Below, in pieces: positions 10,442 through 21,572 of a stretch of DNA of 64,000 nucleotides; position 1 is the stretch's first letter; every line of letters starts with the position of its first letter. Origin of the DNA: Prinsepia uniflora (Eukaryota > Streptophyta > Magnoliopsida > Rosales > Rosaceae); assembly GCA_032719365.1 (NCBI GenBank), contig CM064866.1, positions 8,971,781-9,035,780 on the forward strand, read 5' to 3'. The notes below the pieces were generated by a model, which worked only from the letters and a program-made list of their open reading frames with translations, was not told where the DNA came from and made no database searches. Position numbers and translations under genes: made by a program.

Positions 10442-13236
10442 TGACAGGACCCGCCCCGATCCCACAGGGACCACAGGGGGACGTGCCCTGCTCCCGTCTG
10501 ACACCCAATAATTCATACCAATTTTAACCTCAAAACATCAAATGCATAAATAACCAAATTAAAGTCATACATCAAATCCGAATTAAACGAATGTCAGACA
10601 AGGGATGAAAACCAAAATTACAAGATGCGAGCACGACTCTAAAGTAAACCTGCGGGTACACCGCCCAACAGGGGATCAGGTACGCAGAATGTAGATCTAC
10701 GCCTCAGCCTCAGGTTCCTCCTCTACCTCAGTTTCCCGACCTGGAGGGGTTATCAAAACATTAAGGGTGAGTGGACCGAAACTCAAGTTTATGAAATCGT
10801 TTGATAATTAAAACATATAATTTACCCCTCCGTTTTCCGAACATGCGTGCATCATCATTAAAAATCATAAATAATATAATATGAATCATAAGGCATGTAA
10901 TAAAACCATAACCATAATTTTAGTTGCTGCACTATACACTCCAATCCCGACATCCCTGATGTCTGACGTCCCTGACGTCAATAAGGTCACGATCACAAGG
11001 CTACGCGTGCCACTCGGGTCTCAATTCCGAGTTCAATCCCCGAACCCCGTTCGGGTACAGCATCCCCGATGCTTAGCGTCATAGACGCTGGACGTTCTAG
11101 ACGTCTGTGACCTCTCCTGGGTACCTCATCCGGAGAAGACAGTATCATATGAATGGATCTATACAGTGCAGTACCAAATACATTTTATTGATATCCACAT
11201 GCAAGCATATATATACATAGATAGAATCTGAACCAATCATTAAGTTCCATCGGACGGGTCTCAAGCCCAAATACCGTGAAACGTGCCATAACCATATTTT
11301 CCATACTATCAAAACCATTATTGTTTTTAGCATGTGAATAAGTATAATAAACCAGAAAACATTTATGCACGCAAGGGTTTAAGAAAATGGCCCACTCACA
11401 GTACAATCCTGCTAGAAACCGAACGTATACCCTCGTCCTGGTACAAATGTACAATCCCTGTCAAGTCCAAAGTATTCGTAAAGGTCAATACAAACCCCTA
11501 ACATTCAACCATGAAAGCCTAGGCCGAAACCGGCCCGGGAAAGCCGCCCGAACGCGCTTCCCAAGGCAATAAACCTTAATTTGACCAACTTAATGATCTC
11601 CGATCAACCCGAAACCACCGCCGTTGGATCCGGATCGTTGAAACCTAAAGAATGGTGGTGGTCCCACCAGAAACACTGTTCACACGCGCCCCCACGCGCC
11701 GGTCAACGCGGCGGTCAACGCTGGAACAGTCCTGCTGACGTCATCGCTGACGTCACTGCTGACATCAGCATGACGTCATGCTGACGTCATCTGACAGCTG
11801 TCAGGTCTGACGTGTCAGACTCTGACAGGTGCCACGTGTCAACATCCGATTGGTCCACCTCGCTGATCTGTCAGGCCACGTGTCAGATCTGACATGTGCC
11901 ACGTGTCAGCACGGCACTGGTCCACATCACTGACATGTCAGTGACACGTGGCAGTCCCTGACTGGTCCACGTCACTGACATGTCAGTGCTGACTGTGCAC
12001 TGACATGTGACACATGTCGGCTCACGGTTGGTCCACGTCACCTGACAGACTGACAGGGTGCCACGTCATCACCGCTGTCCTCAGACGGGTTGTCCCGAAA
12101 ACCTGCAACTCGGGTCGATCAGACTCGCGATCAAGACCCGGTCACCATTTCTTCATTTCTCAATCATTTTCATTCCTTTTCATTCCTAGCTACTCGTCTG
12201 GATCCTAGGAAGGGTTCTATGGAATTAGAATTGAGAAAAACAGATAGGATCGAGGGCCTACCTCGAAGAACAGAACCGGCCTCCCGTCGCAGTTGTGTCA
12301 CCGTCCTGAGCACCTCCGGCCACGAGTTCAATCTCAGTAGGTTCCTGGCAGTCCCTAGAGTCGATTAGGATCCATCAAAAACAAAACTAAACATGGGAAA
12401 TGGATTTACCAAAATCTGGGTTTGAAACCGCCACGGGTTTCCCTGATTCCTTCCTCGCCGCCGTCCTCCGCCGTGGTCACTGCCGTCGCTCAGCCTCGCC
12501 AGTGAGTCCCCAATACGCAGACACAGAGAGTGGATGATTTGCTGGGATGTTTGATCGAAATGGACAGAATGTGCTCTGCGGGTATGAAATATAAAGAAAT
12601 GGAGGGAAGGAAACGGACGGTCCAGATTTGATCTCCATGATTAGATCAATGGCTCAGATTAGATCAGGGGTTTTCAATCCAAGGGCTGGAATTTAAAGCT
12701 GATTTAATTGCTATTTAATCCAATAGTGGATCTGATCCAATCTGGCCAATGGGTGAGTGACACTTGTCACTCACCAGGTGTCCTCCAATCAGATTTCCTG
12801 AATATAATATTCGACACGAAACCGAGACACGAACCTCCCGAATTCACGTTTCTGACCATAACTTCCTCGTACGAAGTCCGATTTCGGCGTGCCGCCTGTC
12901 TACGGACTCAGGACGTCGAGGCCTACACAACGGTCCTTGAGTCAACTGAAAATTGGTTGCCAAGAGAAAAGTCAACATTTTCACCCCCAAAAGTCCAAAT
13001 TACGGTAATACCCCTGAACTTCCGATAGTCATAACTTTTTCCCTGATCGTCCGAATTGGACGTGCCACCTGTCTATGAACTCGTGACGTCCCGAACTACG
13101 TCACGGTCATATGTCAAAGTCCGTTTAATTCATCAATCAAAAAGTCAACAATTGGCCATACCCATAACAAGGGTAAAAGCGTCAAATCACACATTAAATT
13201 ACAATATTGGGATCCTCGAATTTCCGGGGTGTTACA
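10442..13236 (-). repeat. 5' LTR of the Tekay-like element
   Basis: 2795 bp, TG...CA ends. It has the same internal order as the 3' LTR: micro-hairpins (10949-10979 and about 11060-11110), palindrome-rich array (about 11735-12075), and two copies of the conserved GTGCCRCCTGTCTA block (about 12890 and 13060). Here the GACAT/GACGT hairpin run has two units, against three in the 3' LTR. Short open frames in it are shadows. Confidence 0.93.
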
Positions 13237-13241
13237 ATATA

Positions 13242-14148
13242 TATATATTCAGGATGATGTTTATCGGATATAGGTTATTATGGATTTTGGGAAAAAATAG
13301 ATTTTGGGCTTGTGCCCAGCTTATAAATGTTTTGGGGTTTTGGGGGTACTTCAAAAGTAGATTAAACTTTATTTTTGCAAATAATTTTTTACAGTATAGT
13401 CATTTTCATGCGATTGGATTGTTATTCCGGAGTTGGACTCTTAGGGTTCTCAAACATGCACTCAGACGTGCACTCGGACGTAGTCGGAGTTGGACTCCAC
13501 ACATTCCAACGGAGTTGGACTCCGTATGTTCCACGATTGTCTACATGTAGTACAAGGGATTAGATAGTTGGACCGACATGGTTTGAGGTTTGACGATTAT
13601 TGGTTATCATGTCGAGAGGTGTTTTCAAATTGCTTATAAACAGGGATTTTAAGGAAATATGGGTAAGGGGATTTATATATTTTACATTATTTATGTTGGT
13701 CTCACGGTTTTATACATGTAATTATTTTATCTGAAATCAAATATTTATTTGTCTATGCATGCATGTTTTTATAATTAGAGGGGGAAAATGATTATTTCGG
13801 AAATATTCTCCAAAGGCTTTTATTTTTGTACACTCACAGTTTTTCATGGTTTTCGTACCTTCCAAGTTGTTCTTGTGACGAGGGGTTTATTGAGGCTGAG
13901 GTTTATTATTTGGGACTGCGCACTCTCGTTATTCAGAGTAGAATTCTGGTCGTTTATTTCTTGTATAGTGCTTTATATAACCATTAATTTTTTGAACTTT
14001 CGTTTAACGATTGACATGTGGAATTTATCACTTATCTAACATTATTTTTGTAATTATCTTGGGACTGAGGGTACTTTTGGTACTTAAAGTTTTTGTGTTA
14101 GACATGAGCAGGCCTTTTCACGAGGTGATTTCGCGGAGGGTCCTGTCA
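13242..14148 (+). repeat. Right part of the old long LTR that hosts the Tekay-like element
   Basis: Plus-sense LTR remnant ending GGGTCCTGTCA at 14148, the same terminal sequence as the other long LTRs here. It has a CACTCACAG...GAGGCTGAGG stretch like their R/U5 regions. Three copies of a GGAGT/ACTCC hairpin with a 3-nt TGG loop lie at 13429-13440 (last pair lost), 13486-13498 and 13511-13523. It is older and more AT-rich than the other members. Confidence 0.6.
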
Positions 14149-14187
14149 AGAAATATCCGCGATAATTTCGTGAATATAACCGTATTT

Positions 14188-15495
14188 AAGGATGAAAATA
14201 TCGACATTGACATAAATATTGTCAGTTAAATTTACAGATATATTGATATCATCCATGCTTAATAAAATTTGTGGAAATTTAGTTAAAAAGTTGAAAATTT
14301 TTAATGGAACTTTGAAAAAAAATTTAAGAACTCACTAATTGTTATATAAGACTAACAAAAAATACAAAATGACTTTGATAAAATAAATATATAATATATA
14401 ATATGATACAATCTTTTTTGATATTGATTAACAATATAAAACCTAAAACCTAAATAGAAATTAAAATATAACTTTATTAATAATTTCGCATTAAGGATAC
14501 TTTATTCGTTGAAATGAATGTGTACAATATTTAAGAGCATGTATCCTTTCTTTAGTCAAATTAATAGAGCACACATGAATTAATAATATATTTAAGATTG
14601 ACAATAAAAATATATTTATAAAGTAATTGACAATAAAAATAATATAATATAATAATATAACAACAACAAATTTTTTATTAATGAACTTTTTAAATAAGGA
14701 GAAATTGGACATTTATTTTACCAATTAATTTGTTACATCTTTTTTCTTTTTCTTATTATTGTATTATATTCCTTTTAAAAAATATATATTTAGTCTCTTC
14801 AATTTAACACCACTATTGGCAAAAAAAGAAAAATTAACACCACTCATTCACTGACTATTTGATCTCTCTCACTTACCATTTGATCTAACACCACCCATCT
14901 CACTCATCTACCAAGCCTCTTTAATCTGACACAAGGCTCCCTCGTCTCATTGACACTCCCTCCCATCCCTCTTTTTTTTTTCTTTTTCTTTTTCTTTTTT
15001 CCTCCTCCTTCTTCTTCTTCTTCCTCTCATCACTCTCTCTTTTCTTCGTCATCTTCGCAATAAGAACCCAGGCAGATCTAATTTGCCCAAGCCACTCTAC
15101 TTTATTTGAACCTTTTCATGTCTCCTGCCTAGCCAAAATGCCAAGTCAGTGTCGGTGGATATTGGACGAAAAGTTAGATATTGGGAGAGAAAAAAATTCT
15201 TTCCCTTGATTTGAGAATTGACCCCTATTTTTCCGAAATTTCAACCAAAATAGTGGAGAAATTACTTATATTTTCATCACTGCCCGTATTTAAGGGTCTT
15301 GAAATAAAAATAAGGAAGGAAGAAAAACCTCCCATCAATTTCCATGATATAAATATTAGTTTTATAGAAATATTATTGAGTGCTTAAAATTTTTCAATAT
15401 TTTTTTTTTGTTGAGTGTGAACGATCGATATCAAAATCGATATTTCTACAAATTTAACTATCGATGCTTCCGTGACAAACGATATTTTCATCCTT
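14188..15495. mobile_element. Possible DNA transposon relic with about 65-bp terminal inverted repeats
   Basis: 14188-14250 and the reverse complement of 15427-15495 share AAGGATGAAAATATCG, then an AGTTAAATTT segment and a GATATC end, with mismatches between. The 1.3-kb interior is AT-rich with a CT-rich tract at 14950-15040 and no credible transposase. I could not find a flanking duplication, so class (Mutator-like or other) is open. Confidence 0.45.
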
Positions 15496-16569
15496 GCTTC
15501 AAACAAATCAATGATTGGCAAAAATTAGAATCAATGAACTATCTAGTTAATTTATGCATATGAGTGAGTAGTGATTAAATGATTTAGAAATTTATAAATT
15601 CTATAATATTTATGACAAATGCAGGGGGAATTTTCGTCAATTGAAAAAAGAAGAAGATGGGATTCATATGTATATTGTTCAATTTTAATTATAGATAAAG
15701 TACTAACTAATTCTTGATAAAATTGTATTTTTATAATATTCTTGACAATTCTTTAGTCTTAGGTTCCTCCATTATTTTTTAACCTATATTTTATAATTAA
15801 ATTGAAAACATTTTTATAATTAAACTTATATATTACAATTGATTTTTTTCTTTGAAACTGATAATTAAATTTGGGTTGTTTGAGGTTTAATAGTAGACTA
15901 TAGAATTGTCCAAAAAAAAAAAATAGTAGACTATAGAAAGTTTTAGGGTGGGGATGGGAAGTGTTTAGGTAGAGGTGGTGGTGGGAGATAGATTATGACT
16001 TAGAATTTAGGATTTAAGTCTTGAATTTTAAAAAGGCACAAATTTTAAAAAAACTAAATCTTAAATCATAAACGATTAACCAAATATTTTAATAACGGAT
16101 AGTAATTTTTTTTTCTTTCTAAATTTGAAGCTTAAAAACATTTTTGAAGAATTTGTACTCTTAATTATCTGGTTTTGAATTGGATTGTCCTTAAATTGAA
16201 CAGGTTGAAGAAAAAAAATTTATATGTGAGAGTAATGTTTTCATAAAAAGAAAGGGAAAAAAAAGCTACCAAATATGGATTAAAAATTTTAAAGCATCAT
16301 TCATTGTTTAAATAATTATTATGATGATTAGAGATTGGAAACTTTCAAAAATATGATTGTGGAGTTTTAAATAAATATTAGTGTGTCAAGTACCCACTTG
16401 CTGACTTGAACGGACATCGTGTTGATATCTATACACTTCGCTATAGTAAACATAATAACTTGCTGACTTTTTGGTAAGAGAATGTTTCGATACATGCACA
16501 CATTTCATCTCAATTGTTACAAGTTTTGCTTATCCACATTTCGATTTCTCTCACCTTTTGAGACAGGCT
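15496..16569. other. AT-rich intergenic stretch
   Basis: No gene, repeat boundary or structured element recognised; mostly poly-A/T-interrupted sequence. Confidence 0.6.
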
Positions 16570-17146
16570 TACTTGATGATGATATATGCGGCTTGGAATC
16601 TCAAAATAAATTGGTACCCATCAGGGGCTTGTACAGGTTGCAGAAATGGATTGATACTCAAGGCTGCAGTGACAAATTCTCCACGAGCTAGTGGGGAGCT
16701 AATGCTAAAATCCTTAGGGCTCTCCAATTTCTTCAAAAATGTTCTTGTTAACGGAAATGAATGCCCGCAACCAAAACCATTTCCGGACACTTATTGGAAG
16801 GGTCTCCAAGAGCTTCCTGTCTCACATGCACATACTTTTAATCTTTGAGGTTTTTACCTAGCTCTCACGGAAATGGTGGATAGCTTCATCCAATCAATCC
16901 CGCAAAATTTGATCTCGATTGATCTCTTCTCTTTTGCTCATTGATCTTTGTTTGTTTTTATTTTTGTTAAGGATTCTGTTTCAAGAGTCACATCTGAAGT
17001 AGCAGCTGGAATGCTAGCAATCGGAATAGCTACGAAGACTCCGGCGACATCCTTGATGAATGTGGGAGGCCCCTTCGTCATTAAGGGTTACGACAACTCT
17101 AAAATTGTGGGAAGCATTGGAAGTGCTTGAGAGGGACAGAAGAAGA
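16570..17146 (+). pseudogene. Truncated SGPP-like HAD phosphatase pseudogene
   Basis: Two exon-like blocks match exons 4 and 5 of the intact SGPP-like gene 1.4 kb away. Block one (about 16600-16848) encodes LVPIRGLYRLQKWIDTQG, then after a frame change AAVTNSPRA ... ECPQPKPFPDTYWKGLQELPVSHAHTF. Block two (about 16975-17130) encodes DSVSRVTSEVAAGMLAIGIATKTPATSLMNVGGPFVIKGYDN and ends early. The first three exons, including the one with the catalytic DxDGT motif, are absent. There is an indel in the VTN motif region and another just before the DS exon. It is a decayed tandem paralogue in opposite orientation to the live copy; the intron position between the blocks is kept, so it arose by DNA duplication and not by retroposition. 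Confidence 0.85.
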
Positions 17147-18501
17147 ATGCATAGGGAACAATAAATATTGCAACTTGAAGTGATCGGCAAATACATATAT
17201 TACACGTTAGGGAAAATTGTTACCACGGTTCGTGAACTCTACCTTAATTTTAGCTATTGCCCTTGAATTTCATTATTAGTGGCTGACAGTCCTGAGTTAT
17301 ATCTAAATATGTATTGACAGTCTTTCTATTAATTTTTTTAACTGTTTTAATTAAAAATAAGGATAAAATTGTTTTTTCAATTGTGTTTATAAGGTAATAT
17401 AAGTGTAAAATTTGGGCTTCCATTTCTATTGAATGGAAAGAATTGTAGAAGACATTTGAAAAGACAATTTTACTCTTATTTTTAAGAGTAAAATTTAAAA
17501 AATTTAAAGGAAGAACTATCAATGCACAATTAGGCATAGTTTATGAACGTCTTTTGCTAATAATGAAGTTTATGAACGATTGCTAAAATTAGTGTAAAGT
17601 TCAGGAATGGGGACAACAGTTTCCCCTTACACATTATTATTAATTATGCTTCCATTTCTTGTAATACCTTATGCCTAGTTGGACATCAGTTCTTTACTTA
17701 TTCTTCGTACTAATTATCTCAAATGATTCATCTATGGATGGATCATGACTGAAAGATATTTATTTTATAAAATATAGATAAAATTTAGTTTGAAATTGAG
17801 GTAATCATCGACATTTTAACATCCATAAGGTTGTTTCAACTGTTGAAGTTCAACTTACTGCTTATGTGTGGTGAAAGCAGCTTGAGAAAAGAGAGCAGTT
17901 AGTGGTCGAATAATCCATACCTCCTCTGAAAAAGTACCAACTCTAATTAAAAATAAGTAGACGTTCGTTCCTTTCAACAAGGTATCGTAAGCACGTACTT
18001 CTTCGTTTTTCCTTGCCTGAAAGAGAACACACAAGCGTTCTTCAGATTTCATATTCTAACAAAAAGACTTAGTTTTAAGGGCTGCAAAAACGTAAATTAG
18101 TGAGTTAACATCCAATTTTACATCTGGGTCGTACTAAGCCTTAGTATCAAAAGAAAATGTCTATTATCGACAACATAAAATATATCTTGAAAGTTCGAGC
18201 ATGAATCACATTCCTCTCCATTTGTCTTTGTTTTTTTTTTAAATATTATATAAATACCTCGATTTCAAAATGAAGAGCCTTAAAACAGAAGGGGAGAAAA
18301 AATCATTTTGGAGTTCACAAGTAATGGGATGAACAAATTACTCTTGGATCCAAATCCCTGTGAGAGTACTATACAAGAATACAAGTAATAATGGCTATAT
18401 TTATCCTCAAATTTACGATCGATGCCACATCATTTTAGCTCATACCTTTTGCTACCATTCTTATTCTTGTATGTAATTGCCATTTGAAGCTGCAACTGTT
18501 G
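17147..18501. other. Intergenic between the SGPP pseudogene and the SGPP-like gene
   Basis: AT-rich, no gene recognised. 18180-18500 is likely the 3' untranslated and downstream region of the minus-strand SGPP-like gene. Confidence 0.55.
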
Positions 18502-20978
18502 TTACTCTGCCTTCCTCTCAATCTCTTCCAGAGCCTCCCATAATTTTGGGTCATCAAAATCTTTAATAACGAAGGAGGCTCCGGCATTTATCAATGATAT
18601 CCCAGGGTTCCTTGTAGCTATACCAACTACTGGCATTCCAGCTGCTACTCCAGCTTTCGTTCCCGAAACAGAATCCTTATCAGTAGAAAACAAAACAAAT
18701 ATGAGTGCAAGACATTTCAAAAGTTCAAGAAAGTATCTTTAATGCAAAGTGCGCAGTTCTGAGAGACAAACCTCAAAGATGAAAGCATGCTCATGTGACA
18801 CTTGAAGTGTTTGGAGAGCCTTCAAGTAAGGGTCTGGAAATGGTTTTCCCCGCTCACATTCATCTCCAATAACAAGAATTTCAAAGAAATCTGAGAGCTC
18901 TAAAATTGATATTAATAGCTCAGCATTTGGTCTTGGAGCATTTGTTACTGCAGCCCGTCTCAAGCCTTGATTTTCAACCCATTGACGCAACCTCTGTAGG
19001 CCCTTAACAGGTTTTAATTGTTCAGATGCCAATCTGCATATACCACTCGGTAAATCAAGTTCAAACTGGGTCTCATTGGATAAGAGAAAGTGATAGGTAT
19101 GAAGCATTTGTTTCACAAAGCATACATTGCTTGCTCACAAATTTTGAAGTTACCTTCGGAACATGAGTTCCTTATCTTCGAAAAACTTTCTTGCTCTTTG
19201 GATATCCCACTGGGGAAAGAGGCTACCACACAGAATTTCATTATTTCCTCCACTTATATTCTCGCTGAAGAATTCCTCAGTGATAGGAATACCACCATTA
19301 AACCCTACCTGTAATACACCAACATGTAAGCCTTAGATATGATGTGTATGTGTATGAGAGAGAGAGAGAGAGAGATCTACTTCTTGAAGCTTTTCGCGGA
19401 AAGCGTAGTAATGGAAGGGATCTGAATCGCACAATGTTCCATCAATATCGAATAGAATAGTTTCTAGTGGAGCGATAGATGCTAGAGAAGATTTTCTGTC
19501 ATTACATAAGCAGGATATCAAACCCAGCAATCAAACAAAAAACTGAAAATATAAAAGATAATTGAACTTTTAAGGTTAGGCGAGATGGAGCTTCTTGGGT
19601 TAAGAATTCTGATAAGACAAATCACATTAACATATCACTAGTAATTTAGTTGACAAACTTGACATTTGACACAAGTGTGTAGAAAATCAATGTAGTATTA
19701 ACAAAGATCATAATGAGACCTTAAACTTTTTTCCTACTCGACCTTTTCCTCCAGTTTCAGCTCTACATACACTCAATTATGATAGTTTGTCTTATAAGTT
19801 GGAAAAGTAGCAGATCACAAGACCATCAGATGACAAATAACTTTCCGAGTCATCAACATCACATTATGCAAATATGATTAGGGCCAAGATTTCTGTAGTC
19901 CCAAATGAAGATTTTGAAGGCGTACAAATCCTTTGAATAGACGAGAATTGGAAATTTCGGCGAATATGCATGGTAAGGACCAAGCTTCTTGAACTGTCAT
20001 TATATTGGTTTTCTACGTCCAAAGTATGATTAGGGAATACATATAGTGCAACATATATCCATATTCGAAATTAAAGATCTCAATAATGTGCTACATATAT
20101 AAACATTTAACAAAGGCAAAAAAACATTGAGTTCATAGGTGGAAAACATTTAAGCGCTTAAAGAGCCACTCTCAGAACCAACAAAGACAGAGAAAGAAAG
20201 AAAAAGAAGTTTTAGTTAGACGGAACTTCTCCAAAAATTGACTGGGAGCATATATCATGTTGTGGTGCAGTTAGCAAAGGTTGACAACAATTGAAACACG
20301 GAAGGCTTATCATAAAGTTCTAGACTTGATTTTTGTTCGTTATTAAAACTGATTTTGGACAAAAACTAATAGTTAGCAGTTATTAACCATAAAACAAGCA
20401 ATGTCTTTCAAAATTATGATTAGCCACATGTAAATTTATATGATGCAACCTGCTCAGCTTAGAAATTTGTAAATTTTCAATTTTTCGAACAAAAAAAAGG
20501 GTAAAGGAGTCATCTTGATAACATGAAATGCGTACGAACATCACCATTTTGAAAAGAAATCTGGTTTCTTAAGATTGGAGTTCAAACTAAATCATCCAAA
20601 TAAGGTTACTATACAATGCTCCACAACCAGTATCATTTGAATCATCACAAATCTACAGTAAATGTCCATGCTTTATAATGAACACTCAGATAAACACTGA
20701 TTCACATGGTGATGGGAGCCAATGAAATTTTTATGAACAGAAAACAACACTACCAGGAAATTATGCTTATGAAAAGAAATTTTAATAACCACAATATTCA
20801 AAAAGTACCTGTTAAGTGGGTGAGCATCAGATGAAATGGAGGTCCTGGTGACAGAGAGTGAGCCCAATTTTGAGAGGTTTTGTGTATGAATTGAAGCTTT
20901 CTGGGAATGGGTTTTGGGGAAGTGGTCAGAGAAGAGGTGGGGAGGCTGAAGAAGCTGAGAAGAAGGAAAAGATAACAT
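18502..20978 (-). CDS. SGPP: SGPP-like HAD sugar-phosphate phosphatase with organelle transit peptide
   Basis: Five exons on the minus strand: 20809-20978, 19381-19495, 19154-19308, 18772-19033, 18502-18675. All junctions are GT-AG and phases agree, giving 291 aa. Haloacid-dehalogenase fold: motif I FDIDGTLCDSD at residues 72-82 (nucleophile Asp73, acid/base Asp75), motif II VTNAP at 176-180, motif III Lys210 in KPFPDPY, motif IV FED at 233-235. The closest family I recognise is Arabidopsis SGPP (At2g38740), which dephosphorylates sugar phosphates. Unlike the cytosolic form, this protein starts with about 55 residues rich in Ser, Pro and His and poor in acidic residues, which suggests plastid (or mitochondrial) import. 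The ATG at 20976-20978 is the first in frame. Exon 1 joins exon 2 within an Arg codon. A long GA repeat lies beside the exon-2 donor. The gene is divergent from the GTPase gene and shares its promoter region. Confidence 0.9.
19352..19374. repeat. GA microsatellite beside a splice donor
   Basis: A run of about a dozen GA units in intron 2, ending only about 6 nt from the exon-2 donor (19379-19380). Length variation here could affect splicing; that is inference. Confidence 0.85.
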
Positions 20979-21572
20979 AGCGAGAGATGAAAAGGTGATT
21001 CTCTCTTGGAAGGAAATTGAATGGGTTTTTTGTTTTGGGGGGTTTATGCCGAATTGCTGCTGGCCTCTCCAGTTTTGTGGGGTTGTCACTTGTCTATGAA
21101 CTAGTTGGCTTGTTGGTTCCTCACAACAGAGGCTGGGCCAAAAAAATAAAAATAAAAATAAAAGTCACTTTACATGGTTCGGATTTTCTTCCCTCTTTTT
21201 TGGGTTAAGAGGCTGCGCGCCCGGACAAAAAAAAAGAACTAGATGAATGACCCTCTTAAAATCTCTGGAGAGTATGTCACAAGATAAAATGCTGCAGCTG
21301 CAGATAGCAATTGGGGGATCTCGTAAAGATCGAGACTAAGAGTTAAATTAGACTCAAAGTGGCCAAGAAATCAGCCGCACGATTACTCCCTGACCCTTGG
21401 ATTTGATCGTGTGGTGGTTATTAGAAGATAGGGACCATCCGGATCCGGAGAGAATCCAAATCACCTCTTCTTCTCAACAAAAATAAATAAAAGCACGATA
21501 AACCTCAAAACCTCTTTAACTTGGCCGCTGTGAAATGAAATAAATTGATAAGAAACTGGAGTGAAGAAGAGG
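20979..21572. promoter_or_regulatory. Shared bidirectional promoter region
   Basis: 594 bp separate the ATG of the minus-strand SGPP-like gene from the ATG of the plus-strand GTPase gene. The interval must hold both 5' untranslated regions and both core promoters. No clear TATA box stands out. Divergent plastid-linked genes could be co-regulated, but only the geometry is seen. Confidence 0.6.

Larger units (their letters stand above)
268..13236 (-). mobile_element. Ty3/Gypsy LTR retrotransposon, Del/Tekay-like chromovirus, defective, with a nested solo LTR
   Basis: A complete but dead element read on the minus strand: 5' LTR 10442-13236, initiator-Met primer site, gag, protease, reverse transcriptase, RNase H, integrase with a chromodomain-like tail, polypurine tract, and 3' LTR 268-719 plus 3505-5853. 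The LTRs run TG...CA and are about 2.8 kb each. The flanking 5-bp duplication is ATATA (263-267 and 13237-13241), weak evidence because the target is an AT run. Removing the nested solo LTR and its duplicated target leaves about 10.2 kb. Long LTRs, tRNA-Met priming and the conserved integrase tail fit the Del/Tekay clade of chromoviruses; the clade call is from memory of family features. Several stops and frameshifts make it non-autonomous. Confidence 0.9.

Noticed and set aside
13056..13550. 164-codon plus-strand frame crossing the 5' LTR end
   Set aside because: It runs from the LTR across the junction into the older host LTR; the product has no domain and the frame is accidental.
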